From Phaeodactylum tricornutum CCAP 1055/1 (taxonomy: Eukaryota; Bacillariophyta; Bacillariophyceae; Surirellales; Neidiaceae), in NCBI RefSeq assembly GCF_000150955.2, contig NC_011687.1, positions 496,001 through 560,000 on the forward strand: DNA of 64,000 nucleotides, read 5' to 3'. Positions within the stretch are counted from its first letter, which is position 1; each line of letters opens with the position of its first letter. The notes under the pieces were generated by a model. That model had not been told where the DNA came from, did not search any database, and was given only the letters and a program-made list of their open reading frames with translations. Both the position numbers and the translations under genes were made by a program. Below are positions 39,076 through 48,833 of the stretch, in pieces.

Positions 39076-42000
39076 TTAGAAGCGCCCACGAGTATTCAAG
39101 CTCTCGTTGTCGCCCTGGTCACTGTTGAAATAATTCCCACTATTCCCTCCAACAAAAAAGCCCAGCTTTGGTCCTCGACGATCTTCCTTCTGCTGCGAAT
39201 AGAACGTCGCGCGACTGCCGCCGTATTGTGAATCGTAAGCACTGTCACCACCAACACTGCTGAGGTCGTCGGCACCGTAGTTTGGCAAAGGCGCAAACGT
39301 GGGAATGGGCAACCCCCCAGCAGGATCGCTGCCTTCACGATCATTCGGCAAACCGCCAGTCTCGTAGCGCGGATCGAAGCGAGAATCCGACTGGCGATCT
39401 TTGCCTCGGCCATGACCTGACGAGCGAAAGCCCGGGGCGTTGTGTGGACGATCATTGCGGCGGTCTTCCCAACGACCGTCCCAACCTCCTCGTGCTAGAG
39501 CCGTGAAGGCGTATCGGGAATCGCTAGCCAAACTGCGTTTGGGACGGGCAAACGTCATGTAGCTGGATTGCAAATTGTTGAGAGGACCTTCCACCAAACA
39601 TTCGTACTCCTTAAAGTGCAATAAAAGTGCCGCCCATAGAGGGTTCTTGCTCAAAACACGAGGATTTCCGAAAAGAATGACACCAAGTCGGGCACGAGTT
39701 AGGGCGACATTCAAACGACGCGGATCGGAGAGGAATCCGATACCTTGTGTCTCGCTCGAACGAACACACGAAACCAAAATGTAGTCTTTCTCACGTCCTT
39801 GAAAAGCATCCACCGAAGCCACTTCGATTGCTTCGTACAGAGCACTGGCTAAAAGCCCGGCGCGACGCATGTATTCGAAAACGTACTTCTTTTGGCCATC
39901 ATAGGGCGTGATGACACCAATCTGTGCCGGGGTCACCCCCATGCGCAGTAAATGGGTCACTACCTTTTCCACGTACGACGCCTCGGTACGATTCAAGTAC
40001 GATGTACCCGAGGCCGAGATTTCTTCCATGCCCGTAATGGAATAAAAGAACATGGGACGATCGGGAACTGGCCAAGGAAAGTCTTCCTTGCCGGTGAAAC
40101 CGGGTAGGCTCAAAAGTTGACGGTCCGCTTCCGTCACACCGTTCTGTAGACTGCCTTCGTAGAACATGTTGGAAGGAAACTCCGACAAAGCCGGGTGCAT
40201 ACGATACTGTACCTGCAAGCGGATTGGGCGGTTACCGATCAGCACGAGACGTTCAAAGAGACTCTGCGTCAAGCCGGCCTTGGCGGCAACCTTGTTCATG
40301 ACGACTGGTCCCAGCTGACAGTGATCTCCAACAAAGACCACTTGCTTGGCACCCATGGCGATCGGAATCAAAGCTTCCGCCTCGATAGCTTGCGTGGCCT
40401 CGTCAATGAGTACTTGGCGGAATCGGAAATTTTTGAGACGTGGATCACCGGCACCGACACAGGTGCAGCAAATGACATCAGCGGCTTGCAAAATTTCGCG
40501 TTCCGTGCGAGACCGCAAGGATCGGTATTTTTTCTGATCGCGCTCGGTCAATTCGCCGATTTCGTCCTTGAGTCGCTGAAGTTTCTGAAATTCGTCGCCC
40601 GCCGCCAAGGGTGTCATGACGTGCAAGCACAAGTGATCGACGGAACTGGACGTGGCTTCGCGAGTTTTGGAGGCGAGTCGGACGACGCGCAATCCCGTGG
40701 CAGCAATCTTCTCCGTCAATTGATCGACGGCCACGTTGGATGGTGCCGTGACCAGTACCTGTCCCATGTTCTGTTTGGTGAGGTGGTACACGAGTGTGGC
40801 ACTGGTCACGGTTTTGCCCGTCCCGGGTGGTCCCTGAATGAGACTGAGTGGACGCTGCAGGACGGCTTGGACGGCGTCCTTTTGTGATTCGTTCAAGGCA
40901 GGTAATCCGGGGACACTGAACTCTTCGTCCTTATGGGGTACTTTGGCCGACGCAATTTTCTGCTCTTCCACTTGGTGGCCCAGTATCTTGTGGTAGATGT
41001 AACCCGTAACGGAGGTATCGTCCACGGCAAAGGTTTTAAGTGCGTTTTGCATGCGATCGTAACTAGTACTTTTCCAAATATACTCAACGACGAAGTCATC
41101 CGTGAGATTCTCTGGCACGGCTCCACTCGAGCGTAACTCCAGCTCCACTTCACTGTCAATGATATCCTTGACGTATCCTACCCCGGCCCATGATTTCCCG
41201 TAAAGGAAGGACGCCCCAGATCCGAGTTTGAGACGCAATTCATCCCCGACTACGATGCGGGATTGTTCGGCCTGCAAGCGATGGAACGAAAACGTGATTA
41301 CGTGTTTGCCGGCCAATGACTTGTCCCATCGAATCGAAATGGATTCTTCTGTCAAGGATTCCTTCATACTGCGGTCGTAGTCGGCTTCTACCTTGACGAG
41401 CGGGGCGAGGACGTTTTGGTAATGGTAGCCGTCATCGTATCGTTCCGAGGTTGGTGTCATTTCTTCCTCCGGCGCCGCGTCGTCCCGGTGCAAATCGATA
41501 TATTTAGCGTCGTCGCGTCCCGTCTTCCAGAGTTCTTCTAAACGCGTCATTTGTGCGGTGGAAATATCGCGTGCGCGGAGGAGGAGCTTATCCGAAGGCA
41601 CTTGCAGGAGCCACGGCAGGAATTTACGATCCTGAATGAGGGGATGCCAAGAGGCCAATTCCCAATCCATATCTTTCAGTGCCGGAACGGTTTCGACACA
41701 CACGCGACAGAGTAGAACAACGACGGTACTGGACGACGCGGGGACGAAGCCTAGGACAAAGACGTTTTTGGAAGCGCAGTTGTAGCACTCGAGCACGGTA
41801 TCTCCGAGAGGCGACTGCGGGTGCAATTGGACTTGATTCGATCGGGACCGGACCAGATGGTGTACGAGATGACTCCCACCACTGCCCACAGCGGCGTTGC
41901 AGAGCCATTTGTTGGTTTCGACGCAACGCGCCACGCAGGCGGGATTGTGAATGCCGCAGTAGCGACAGGCGTACGCCGGTAAGCTGTCTTCGTCGTAGTG

Positions 42001-42183
42001 ATCGTGTGCGTACAAGTGATCCGTCCCGGTGGGATCGTCTTCGTCGTCGTCTTCACTGAGGCTATCGACATCCACGTCGTCGGGGATTGCGGAGATCTCT
42101 TCGTCGTCATCGTCTTCGTCGACACTGGTGTCCTCGTTGAGCTGATGGACGGGATCGTCCTCATGGCTACTAGCGTCGCTCAT
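39076..42183 (-). CDS. UPF1: UPF1/RENT1 RNA helicase (nonsense-mediated decay)
   Basis: A 1,035-residue intronless protein. UPF1 is the ATP-driven SF1 helicase at the core of nonsense-mediated mRNA decay. After an acidic N-terminus comes the Cys/His-rich domain that binds UPF2 (CRYCGIHNPACVARC, then CNAAVGSGGSHLVHHLV, CYNCASKNVFVLG and LLCRVC; residues ~70-170). The helicase core has the Q motif LNESQKDAVQAVL, Walker A GPPGTGKT (451-458), APSNVAVDQL, the DEAT box in VLIDEATQA, VFVGDHCQLGPVV, LQVQYRMHP, VASVDAFQGREKDYI and LNVALTRARLG. The C-terminal ~150 residues are Gly/Arg/Asp-rich with some SQ sites, as usual for the phosphorylated tail. The start lies 531 bp from the divergent EEP nuclease gene, another RNA enzyme. 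Confidence 0.96.
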   Translation of the reverse strand: MSDASSHEDDPVHQLNEDTSVDEDDDDEEISAIPDDVDVDSLSEDDDEDDPTGTDHLYAHDHYDEDSLPAYACRYCGIHNPACVARCVETNKWLCNAAVGSGGSHLVHHLVRSRSNQVQLHPQSPLGDTVLECYNCASKNVFVLGFVPASSSTVVVLLCRVCVETVPALKDMDWELASWHPLIQDRKFLPWLLQVPSDKLLLRARDISTAQMTRLEELWKTGRDDAKYIDLHRDDAAPEEEMTPTSERYDDGYHYQNVLAPLVKVEADYDRSMKESLTEESISIRWDKSLAGKHVITFSFHRLQAEQSRIVVGDELRLKLGSGASFLYGKSWAGVGYVKDIIDSEVELELRSSGAVPENLTDDFVVEYIWKSTSYDRMQNALKTFAVDDTSVTGYIYHKILGHQVEEQKIASAKVPHKDEEFSVPGLPALNESQKDAVQAVLQRPLSLIQGPPGTGKTVTSATLVYHLTKQNMGQVLVTAPSNVAVDQLTEKIAATGLRVVRLASKTREATSSSVDHLCLHVMTPLAAGDEFQKLQRLKDEIGELTERDQKKYRSLRSRTEREILQAADVICCTCVGAGDPRLKNFRFRQVLIDEATQAIEAEALIPIAMGAKQVVFVGDHCQLGPVVMNKVAAKAGLTQSLFERLVLIGNRPIRLQVQYRMHPALSEFPSNMFYEGSLQNGVTEADRQLLSLPGFTGKEDFPWPVPDRPMFFYSITGMEEISASGTSYLNRTEASYVEKVVTHLLRMGVTPAQIGVITPYDGQKKYVFEYMRRAGLLASALYEAIEVASVDAFQGREKDYILVSCVRSSETQGIGFLSDPRRLNVALTRARLGVILFGNPRVLSKNPLWAALLLHFKEYECLVEGPLNNLQSSYMTFARPKRSLASDSRYAFTALARGGWDGRWEDRRNDRPHNAPGFRSSGHGRGKDRQSDSRFDPRYETGGLPNDREGSDPAGGLPIPTFAPLPNYGADDLSSVGGDSAYDSQYGGSRATFYSQQKEDRRGPKLGFFVGGNSGNYFNSDQGDNESLNTRGRF

Positions 42184-42714
42184 ACCAAAAGTAACAACTC
42201 CGTGAATCGGCTGTCAGTGTCTGTTCGTAATACTGAAGATCTGTGGGATTGGAATGGGAGATTGTGTGGGTTTGGTCAGGGGGTTGGGACGGAACCCGAC
42301 GGGGGGCACTCGTCGTTGTGCTTTTTCTTCCTGTTGAGTGTGATAGCTGAAATTTGTTTGGATTTTGTTGTCGTTGCCGGTGCCAGTGTGGGCAGTGACT
42401 GACGGACAAGGACGGACAGTGTTACGGTCACACGGCACGAGGAGGTTGGGGGACAACGGCACTTGTGTGCATACCGGTTGTTGCCAGACGTCCCGAATCC
42501 GAGCTGGGCGTTTCAAATAGGGGTAGGGATGAATCGTCACGAGTGCCAAAAGGGTCGGACTCTGAAATCCCCTCTCACATACACACATTCCATTGCATCT
42601 CCTGACTGTCACCGTCCCTTTTATATCAATTCATCTCGAGAGTTAGTCGGTGGGTACGTAGGTAGGTCGGTAACACCGACAACGAGCCATCCCCGGAGGT
42701 TCAACGCACACAAC
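42184..42714. promoter_or_regulatory. Divergent promoter region between UPF1 and the EEP/Mut7-C nuclease
   Basis: A 531-bp stretch between two start codons. It contains an acggacaaggacggacagtg near-repeat (about 42402-42421) and a gtgggtacgtaggtaggtcggtaac stretch in two parts near 42650-42675. The frame of the nuclease gene is open back to 42463 but lacks a convincing start there. A shared promoter is an inference. Confidence 0.3.
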
Positions 42715-45278
42715 ATGAGAAAAGCGAAAAAGAAAAAGTCGGCAGCGTCCAGAAGAAACCACGGCAAAGGCCCGCCACAGAACGCCACACAATCGTCCGT
42801 CTCCTGGATCGACGATCTAGTCTTTGCCCCAGTTCTTCCACAGAACATGGGAGACGAAGCTAAGAATACATTACACCGTACAAATGTTGGTCCCCGCACC
42901 GGTATCCACGCCATTAGCGACGACAACGCCAACAACAACAACCATACCATTTCCGTCGTGTCTTGGAACATGCTGGCGGAGGCCTACTGCAGCCCCCGTT
43001 CCCACGTCAACTTGCCCGCATCCTACCGAAAGGTTGTCTTTGATCGAACCGCACGAAGGGATCGTATATTTGCAATCCTCAAGCGCTTGGCCCAACAGCA
43101 ACAGCCCGTCATCGATGTCTTGTGTCTGCAAGAAGTCGACGTCCATCTGGACGACGCCTTGCAAAGGTGGGGGTACGCCGCTGGACGGCAAACGCCACGT
43201 ACCCGAGCTGGTGGCGGATCCGGAGGCCGTGTAGACGCTTGCGCCGTTTACGTACGCGACCATCGCTGGCAGATAGTCGCACACGAACTTGTGCGCTTGG
43301 ATGATCTCGCCACGCTCCGCTCCGCGCCGCATTCGGTCCCTGACGACCGCCGTATCGGTAACGCCAGTAATAGTGCCAGTGCTACCAGTCATCTGCAAGG
43401 TCTCCAACAGGGGTTTCTGCGTCGCAACGCCGCTCTCTTGGTACGTCTGCGGGACACTTCGGGAAGGACAGTGGTAGTAGCCAACGCGCATTTGTATTGG
43501 AATCCTGGATTTGAATACGTCAAGGTAAGGTATCGGGTGCGGGTAGTTCCTCCCGTAGACCAGTACAACAACAATATCAACATTGTCTTACCACGGATCC
43601 CTTGCTGCTTCTGCGTTCGTGGCACAATCCTTAGATGTGTCAGGCACACTACATTTTGCAGCGCGCCCGAGCCTTTCTCCAACACGCCGAGGAACCCCTC
43701 ATTTTTTGCGGGGATTTGAATTCACGACCACACGGAGCCGCTCATACCTACCTGACACAAGGATTCATCAACGCCAAACGCATAGCACCATGGTACAGCT
43801 ACGGTAAGGCAGACGAAAGCATGACAAACGATTGCGAAACAACTGATGACGGAGCATTGTACAACGAGGCAAAGGATGACGACGAACCGGTCACACACAG
43901 CGTTCTTGAGCAGACGTTTTCGGCTCTGGATCTCAACGACACGAACAACACCTCAGAACTAGCCAGTCCTCGGATTCGCTACGTACTCGACGCGACGTTG
44001 AATAAACTCTGTCGATGGCTCCGAATTCTGGGTCAAGACGCCGCGCTGGAAACAGACAAGGAGGAAAAATCTCGGACCCAATACAACGGTACAATACCCC
44101 TTTTCGATCGCGCCCGTGAGGAAAGACGTACGCTTGTGACGACTTCGACGCGACTCATGCAACGCCGGGATTGTCCCACCGGGGCTTACTGCTTGAATCC
44201 CTCTGTTTTGCCGCATTTGGAAGTCGCCTTGGTGCATCTGTTGCTGACCCATGGAGTCGTGTTGGAACCGGCTACGTTCTTGAGCCGGTGTGTGGTCTGT
44301 AACGGGAAGATCGTTAAAGTCCAGGAGAAATCTCGACAACGTCAAATTTTGGAAGGCTACGATGCTCCCGTGTTGGCGGAAGAGATGGTAGTGTACGAAT
44401 GTGACGGCTGTCAGCAAGGCTACTGGTGGTGTGATCTGCCAACGAGTTCAGCATCGAGGGTGAAAACGCAAGCCACCCGACTATTTCAAGTCTGCTTACA
44501 GGCGGGTGTTCCCATAGACGGGCGCGTTCCGGATTTGTTTGCCCACGTGAATGTGCCACAAGAACAGGAACAGGGCTGGGACTATACCCAGCCAGGCAGT
44601 GATCTGCTACGGCAAAGGCTGGACGTAATCGATTGGCTCAAGGACGAATCTCTATCTTGTCCCTTTCATTTAGAGAGTGCATACGCGATGCGAGACGAAT
44701 CTAACAATCTGGTGGGCGAAGAAATACCTTTCACCAACGTGACGGATTCATTTGTCAATACATTGGATTATATTTTCTTTGAACCCAAGCGAATGGAATT
44801 GTTGTCCCGGCTGTACGTTCCGAAAAGCTTTCGAGAATTGAACACCAAAAATATTCCGCGGGGACATTTGTTGCCGAGCGATATATGGCCAAGCGACCAC
44901 CTTGCGATTGGCGCGACGTTTGCGTTGCTTCCTAGGACCGCTTCAACGGACCCATCCGTGTCGTTAGCGGAGAGGACTGATTCTGCGGCTACACTGCAAA
45001 AGGATCATCGAGGCGTGGCACCCTTGGAGCCAGCCTCAGCGAGAGTCACCAGCGGGTCGGACATAGACAGCGAGTACTGTTTGCCGACGGGTGCTGGAGT
45101 AGGTGCGCTACCGATTCGACCCACGGCTCCAGTTTTTCCAAGGCGGCACAAGAAGCGATGCGACTGTGGGTGCGTACCGTCTATTCTATCAATGTTCGAA
45201 ATGGCGGAACTACGCAAGCAGGCACGACTGGCCAAAGCGCAGCGCACGGAATCGGGACTGAATTCTGTAGTCTCATAA
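42715..45278 (+). CDS. CCR4-type EEP nuclease with an inserted Mut7-C RNase/zinc-ribbon domain, two exons
   Basis: Exons 42715-43524 and 43635-45278 (110-bp intron, GTAAGG donor, CTTAG acceptor, phase 0) give 817 residues; the junction reads EYVK/MCQAHYIL, as in CCR4-like proteins. EEP motifs are VVSWNMLAEAYC (N85), VLCLQEVD (E140), NAHLYWNP, FCGDLNSRP (D297, N299), then only far downstream TLDYIFFEP (D648) and WPSDHLAIGATF (D691, H692). Between them, residues ~383-536 match Mut7-C: RIRYVLDATLNKLCRWLRIL, TLVTTSTRLMQRRD, and a zinc ribbon (CVVC at 489-492, CDGC at 526-529, then YWW). CCR4/Angel/nocturnin-type EEP enzymes remove poly(A) or trim RNA 3' ends; Mut7-C has a PIN-like RNase fold. The Asp usual after LLT-R in Mut7-C appears to be Ser. 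Start at MRKAKKKKSAA (basic, possibly nuclear). Confidence 0.85.
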
Positions 45279-45383
45279 CACTTACTACTGAACGGAGACA
45301 ACTTCGAACCACAAACATCGAGGTGTAAATCACGAATGACAACCGTGAAGTCGTACGCTGAATCCTTATTGTTATTCCTTACT

Positions 45384-46184
45384 TTAGAATGTCGCTTCAC
45401 CGCCATCTTCTCCGCCACCACCATCACCACCCGATTCGTTGTCGCTTTCGTAATAGTTCATGGTATAATCTTCAATTTCTTCCTCTTCTGGTTCTTCTAG
45501 TACGAGATCCTCGTCCTCTTCGTCGTCCTCCTTGACTCCGGCGTTGGCTGCGGTTGCGTTGGCGGGTGTAGTACCGCTCGCCGCCGCGTCCTGGACGACG
45601 TTATCCGTGTCGTCGTTGGTATCCACAGGCAAATCATCCCCCGATATCTCGACCCGCGTATTGGTATCGGTGTATGTTGGTGGGTGTTTGCCGGCCATGT
45701 GACGGGAGTCGCGAAAGAGTTCGGGTGGCATGTAGCGACTGTCGGTTGCGAGTTTGTAGGGATGGTGTTGTTGTCCCATGGACTCGAGGACCGCCACATC
45801 CACCGCCACGTGTCGGTTCTTTTGTCCGTACCGGACAACGTCGACCGTTGGTAATGGTTGTACGTAGTGTGCGGATTTGTGGAAGCGTTCCCGGCATTCG
45901 CGTTGCTTGTTCATGAGATAAACCTGCGATGCGGTTCGTTTGGGATGAACGAGTGTCGGTGGATCGACGATCTCGGAGTCTTCGTACGTGGCCTTTTCGG
46001 TATGCCACCGGTAGGTCGGAAAGAGAAGGGGACGCGTAATGTCCTGCAATTGATTAAGATTCCGATCGTCCAAGCCGGCTTCCTGAGCGGAGCGCTTCAG
46101 AAACAGTTTGGCACCCGTCAAAGGGGCCCCGCCGCGTCCCCCACGTCCACCGCGACCGCCCCGTCCGCCACCTCGACCCGACAT
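45384..46184 (-). CDS. RPC7: RNA polymerase III subunit RPC7 (RPC31/POLR3G-like)
   Basis: A 266-residue protein starting at the ATG at 46184 with a Gly/Arg stretch (MSGRGGGRGGRGGRGG). RPC7 belongs to the three-subunit initiation subcomplex of RNA polymerase III, which makes tRNA and 5S rRNA. Diagnostic features are the small RGG start, the LFPTYRWH block, the acidic C-terminal third (EEDEDLVLEEPEEEEIED) and the ending DYTMNYYESDNESGG ... EATF, which mirrors the DYxxxYFE ... D-E-A-T-Y end of human RPC7. The upstream open frame to 46670 lacks a conserved part. It is convergent with the EEP nuclease gene, 105 bp apart. Confidence 0.8.
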   Translation of the reverse strand: MSGRGGGRGGRGGRGGRGGAPLTGAKLFLKRSAQEAGLDDRNLNQLQDITRPLLFPTYRWHTEKATYEDSEIVDPPTLVHPKRTASQVYLMNKQRECRERFHKSAHYVQPLPTVDVVRYGQKNRHVAVDVAVLESMGQQHHPYKLATDSRYMPPELFRDSRHMAGKHPPTYTDTNTRVEISGDDLPVDTNDDTDNVVQDAAASGTTPANATAANAGVKEDDEEDEDLVLEEPEEEEIEDYTMNYYESDNESGGDGGGGEDGGEATF

Positions 46185-47567
46185 GACCGACAGCAGTAGG
46201 ACGTTACGCAACCGGTGTAGCTCGAAACGACTCCTGCCCTTCCCAGAGAAGAAAAGATGGGAACGATTGGAATGGTCCAGAGGTAAGCCAAGCGTGACGG
46301 TATCTGACGAGACTTGTAAGACTACATGAGGGGACTGTGAGTTGGTTACCCGTATCCCGTATGGATCGGTGTGTGAGGGGTTCCGGTCGAGGGTTGGAGG
46401 AAGGACGGTTCGGCGTTTCACAGTCCGGACTGGCCGCCTTTCATCTTTGGTGTTGGAAATTGTCTCTACTACGCTATACACGTGACCTATATTTTTTGAC
46501 ACGACTCGAGCGGGGACGAATCCGTGTGAACAGTCAACGTCACATCCTGGTCGTAGTTGCTGTCGTATGCATAGGTCGGTGGGCAGGCGTGTGCGTGTGC
46601 TGCCGGCACGAGGAAAGGGTGGGAAGGAAGACAGACAGACAGACAGACAGACACCCGTCTCGGAACACACGCATGCTGTGTAAGTTGAAGAAGGAAGAGC
46701 CGCTCGGTTTGGGCACCTTTTGGTCTCTTCAGGGTTGCTTCTCGACGAAGATCCTTTTGGGGACTCGTGTACCGTCGCCTTACAGTTAGTCCACTAACAG
46801 TAAACTGTAACACCACCACCACAACCACCACACAAGCACACTCACACATCTCTCCTGTCCCTTCCACCAAGGTAAGCATCGAGCAACAATGTTGTCGTTG
46901 TGTGTCACGAGAAATCATTCCGGTTTGGGCGAATCCTTACGATAAACAGAACGGATCGGGGAGCGTGGCAACGGTCTGCCGACACGGCAGGGCCACCAAA
47001 GGTGTCACGATTTCCCGTGACGAAGTATCTTCTCGGATTTCTCGGAATGTCCAATGATCGACGTTTATCCCAGGTGACGCTCCGGCATCCACCATCTCCA
47101 CAAAATCATTATCGACGTCGACGACAAATAACAGATCCTACCGTCTGGCCTCGCGTTCATATTTGCGACAGAGAGTCGCCAAGAGTGTCGGGATCGAAGG
47201 CTCCTCATTGTGGTTGCTTGTTTGGACCTACGGCACGTTCGTGCTTACGGATCACGCACCGCATGGAGATCTTCGTCCCGACGCTTGCATGGGTGACAAC
47301 TCTTACTCTTGAACGCTATAACAATTCCTTTTTGCGTTCTATTTGAGTATGTTCCAATCCTTTTTATCTGATGGGTGACATAATTCGAACGCAAACAAGA
47401 AGAAATATTCCATGCACGCCGACGAGGCTGTTTATGGGTCGACTCGTTTACCGCACGAACGTGTCCCCTATGCCGTCTCTCACACCTACTCCTCCTTTCT
47501 CTACTGCTTCGGAATCCGCCACAGTGTCGTCCCCGTCCCACTGCAACATTTCGGCTCCGTCTGTACC
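46185..47567. other. Long divergent intergenic region with simple repeats
   Basis: About 1.4 kb without a supported gene. It contains a short ACAG microsatellite (46629-46652), a CAC/ACC-rich stretch (46809-46845), a pair of motif variants ttacagttagt (46780-46790) and taacagtaaactgtaac (46795-46811), and gggactgtgagttgg near 46329. Open frames here change composition with the simple repeats and look spurious. The frame of the Mpv17 gene is open back to 47412. Confidence 0.4.
46629..46652. repeat. (ACAG)n microsatellite
   Basis: Five perfect ACAG units with partial units at both ends, in non-coding DNA upstream of the RPC7 gene. Confidence 0.9.
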
Positions 47568-48125
47568 ATGTCTGGACTTTGGGCTCGTTACAACTCCATG
47601 CTGGACGCTCAGCCCCTCTTGACCAAGGCCTTGACGTCCATGACCGGCTTCTCGCTCGGGGACATTCTCGCCCAGTGCTTTATTGAAGAAGGCGACAAAG
47701 GCTACGATCCGATGCGTACCTTCCGCATGGGTTCCTTTGGTTTCCTCCTGCACGGAACCACCGGACACTACTTTTACGGATTTTTGGATTCCAAGCTTCC
47801 CGGCACCGCCCCCATGACGGTCGCTTCCAAAGTTGCCATCGATCAGACCATCTGGAATCCCATCTTTGGCTGCATGTTCTTTGGCTATCTCAATCTCATG
47901 GAGGGAAAGTCCCTGGACGATTACACCACCAAGATCAAGACGGATCTGAAAACAGCTGTCATGGGGAGTTGGGCCGTCTGGGTGCCTGCCCACACCATCA
48001 ACTTTGCCTTTGTCCCACCGGCTCAGCGCTTGTTGTACATTAATACGATTCAGATTGGATACAACGTCTTTCTCTCCTTCTTGGGGAACAAGAGCGTGGA
48101 AGAAGAACCCAAGAAGGAACTCTAA
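47568..48125 (+). CDS. Mpv17/PMP22-family membrane protein
   Basis: A 185-residue protein, normal length for the family, starting at the ATG at 47568 (MSGLWARYNSMLDAQPLLTK). Mpv17/PMP22 proteins are four-TM proteins of the inner mitochondrial or peroxisomal membrane, thought to form channels. Family signatures are the opening W-x-x-Y-x-x-x-L-x-x-x-P-L-x-T-K, TGFSLGDILAQ, RTFRMGSFGFLLHGTTGHYF, KVAIDQTIWNPI and WAVWVPAHTINFAFVPPAQR. The C-terminal signature W-x-x-W-x-x-N-F-x-x-V-P-x-x-x-R is clear, although the usual second Trp-Pro is Val-Pro. The C-terminus is charged (EEEPKKEL). Confidence 0.9.
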   Translation: MSGLWARYNSMLDAQPLLTKALTSMTGFSLGDILAQCFIEEGDKGYDPMRTFRMGSFGFLLHGTTGHYFYGFLDSKLPGTAPMTVASKVAIDQTIWNPIFGCMFFGYLNLMEGKSLDDYTTKIKTDLKTAVMGSWAVWVPAHTINFAFVPPAQRLLYINTIQIGYNVFLSFLGNKSVEEEPKKEL

Positions 48126-48833
48126 ACATGCGTCGTGGCCAAAGCAACTGGAACACGCGCATTAAAATTTCCAACATATGTGCGTTGTCGGTGGCGTGCT
48201 TTTGCGCGGGTAGATAAAGCCGTGTACCAATAGATCTTGGGTTTACTAGTCGTGCGCGGCCACTCTTTCATTTAGTACGTTTTGCTGTAGGGGTGTTCGT
48301 TGACTATGAGTCGGCACTGATGGAACGAACGACCTTGTCGGAAAAGGGTTTTGGAGAGCGAAACAGGAACGGAGCAGCAGGTGTATGGTTGTAAGTTTGC
48401 ACGCAGTGGCGCAAAGCTGTGCCATTTCTCTGGCGCAACTTTGGAAAATAGGCTTTTGTCCTCGCACTTAACTCTAGATAACTATTTGTCGTGCAGGTTT
48501 TTCTCTGGTAATAGCGTATCGTTTCCATTTTAGTAATATTAGTCGCATTAGGTTGCTGCATGATAGAGTGTAAGGGCTTGTCAACATCATAGTAGCTCTT
48601 CGTTTTGCTAAGTGTAAACAGGTGGTAATCAAGATGTGAAGCTGTGAGTTTTGTGGTTGTTGCGTACGTACTGCGGCAAAAGTGGCCGCTCCCTACGAGA
48701 AGCAAAGTGATTTGTCCAATGCACAAGGGCGTGTGGGGGTAGACACTCGTTAAAGACGACACAGTGAATGCGTCTCGTCGAGAGCAGGCTTGTTCGCCCA
48801 ATAGTGCGCCACAACGCAACCCAAGCATTGTCC
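48126..48833. other. Intergenic stretch between convergent genes
   Basis: About 700 bp. A 196-codon minus-strand frame (48304-48894) overlaps the end of the La-motif gene in another frame and is Thr/Arg/Tyr-rich without recognisable content; it is more likely 3' UTR than a gene. Confidence 0.35.
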
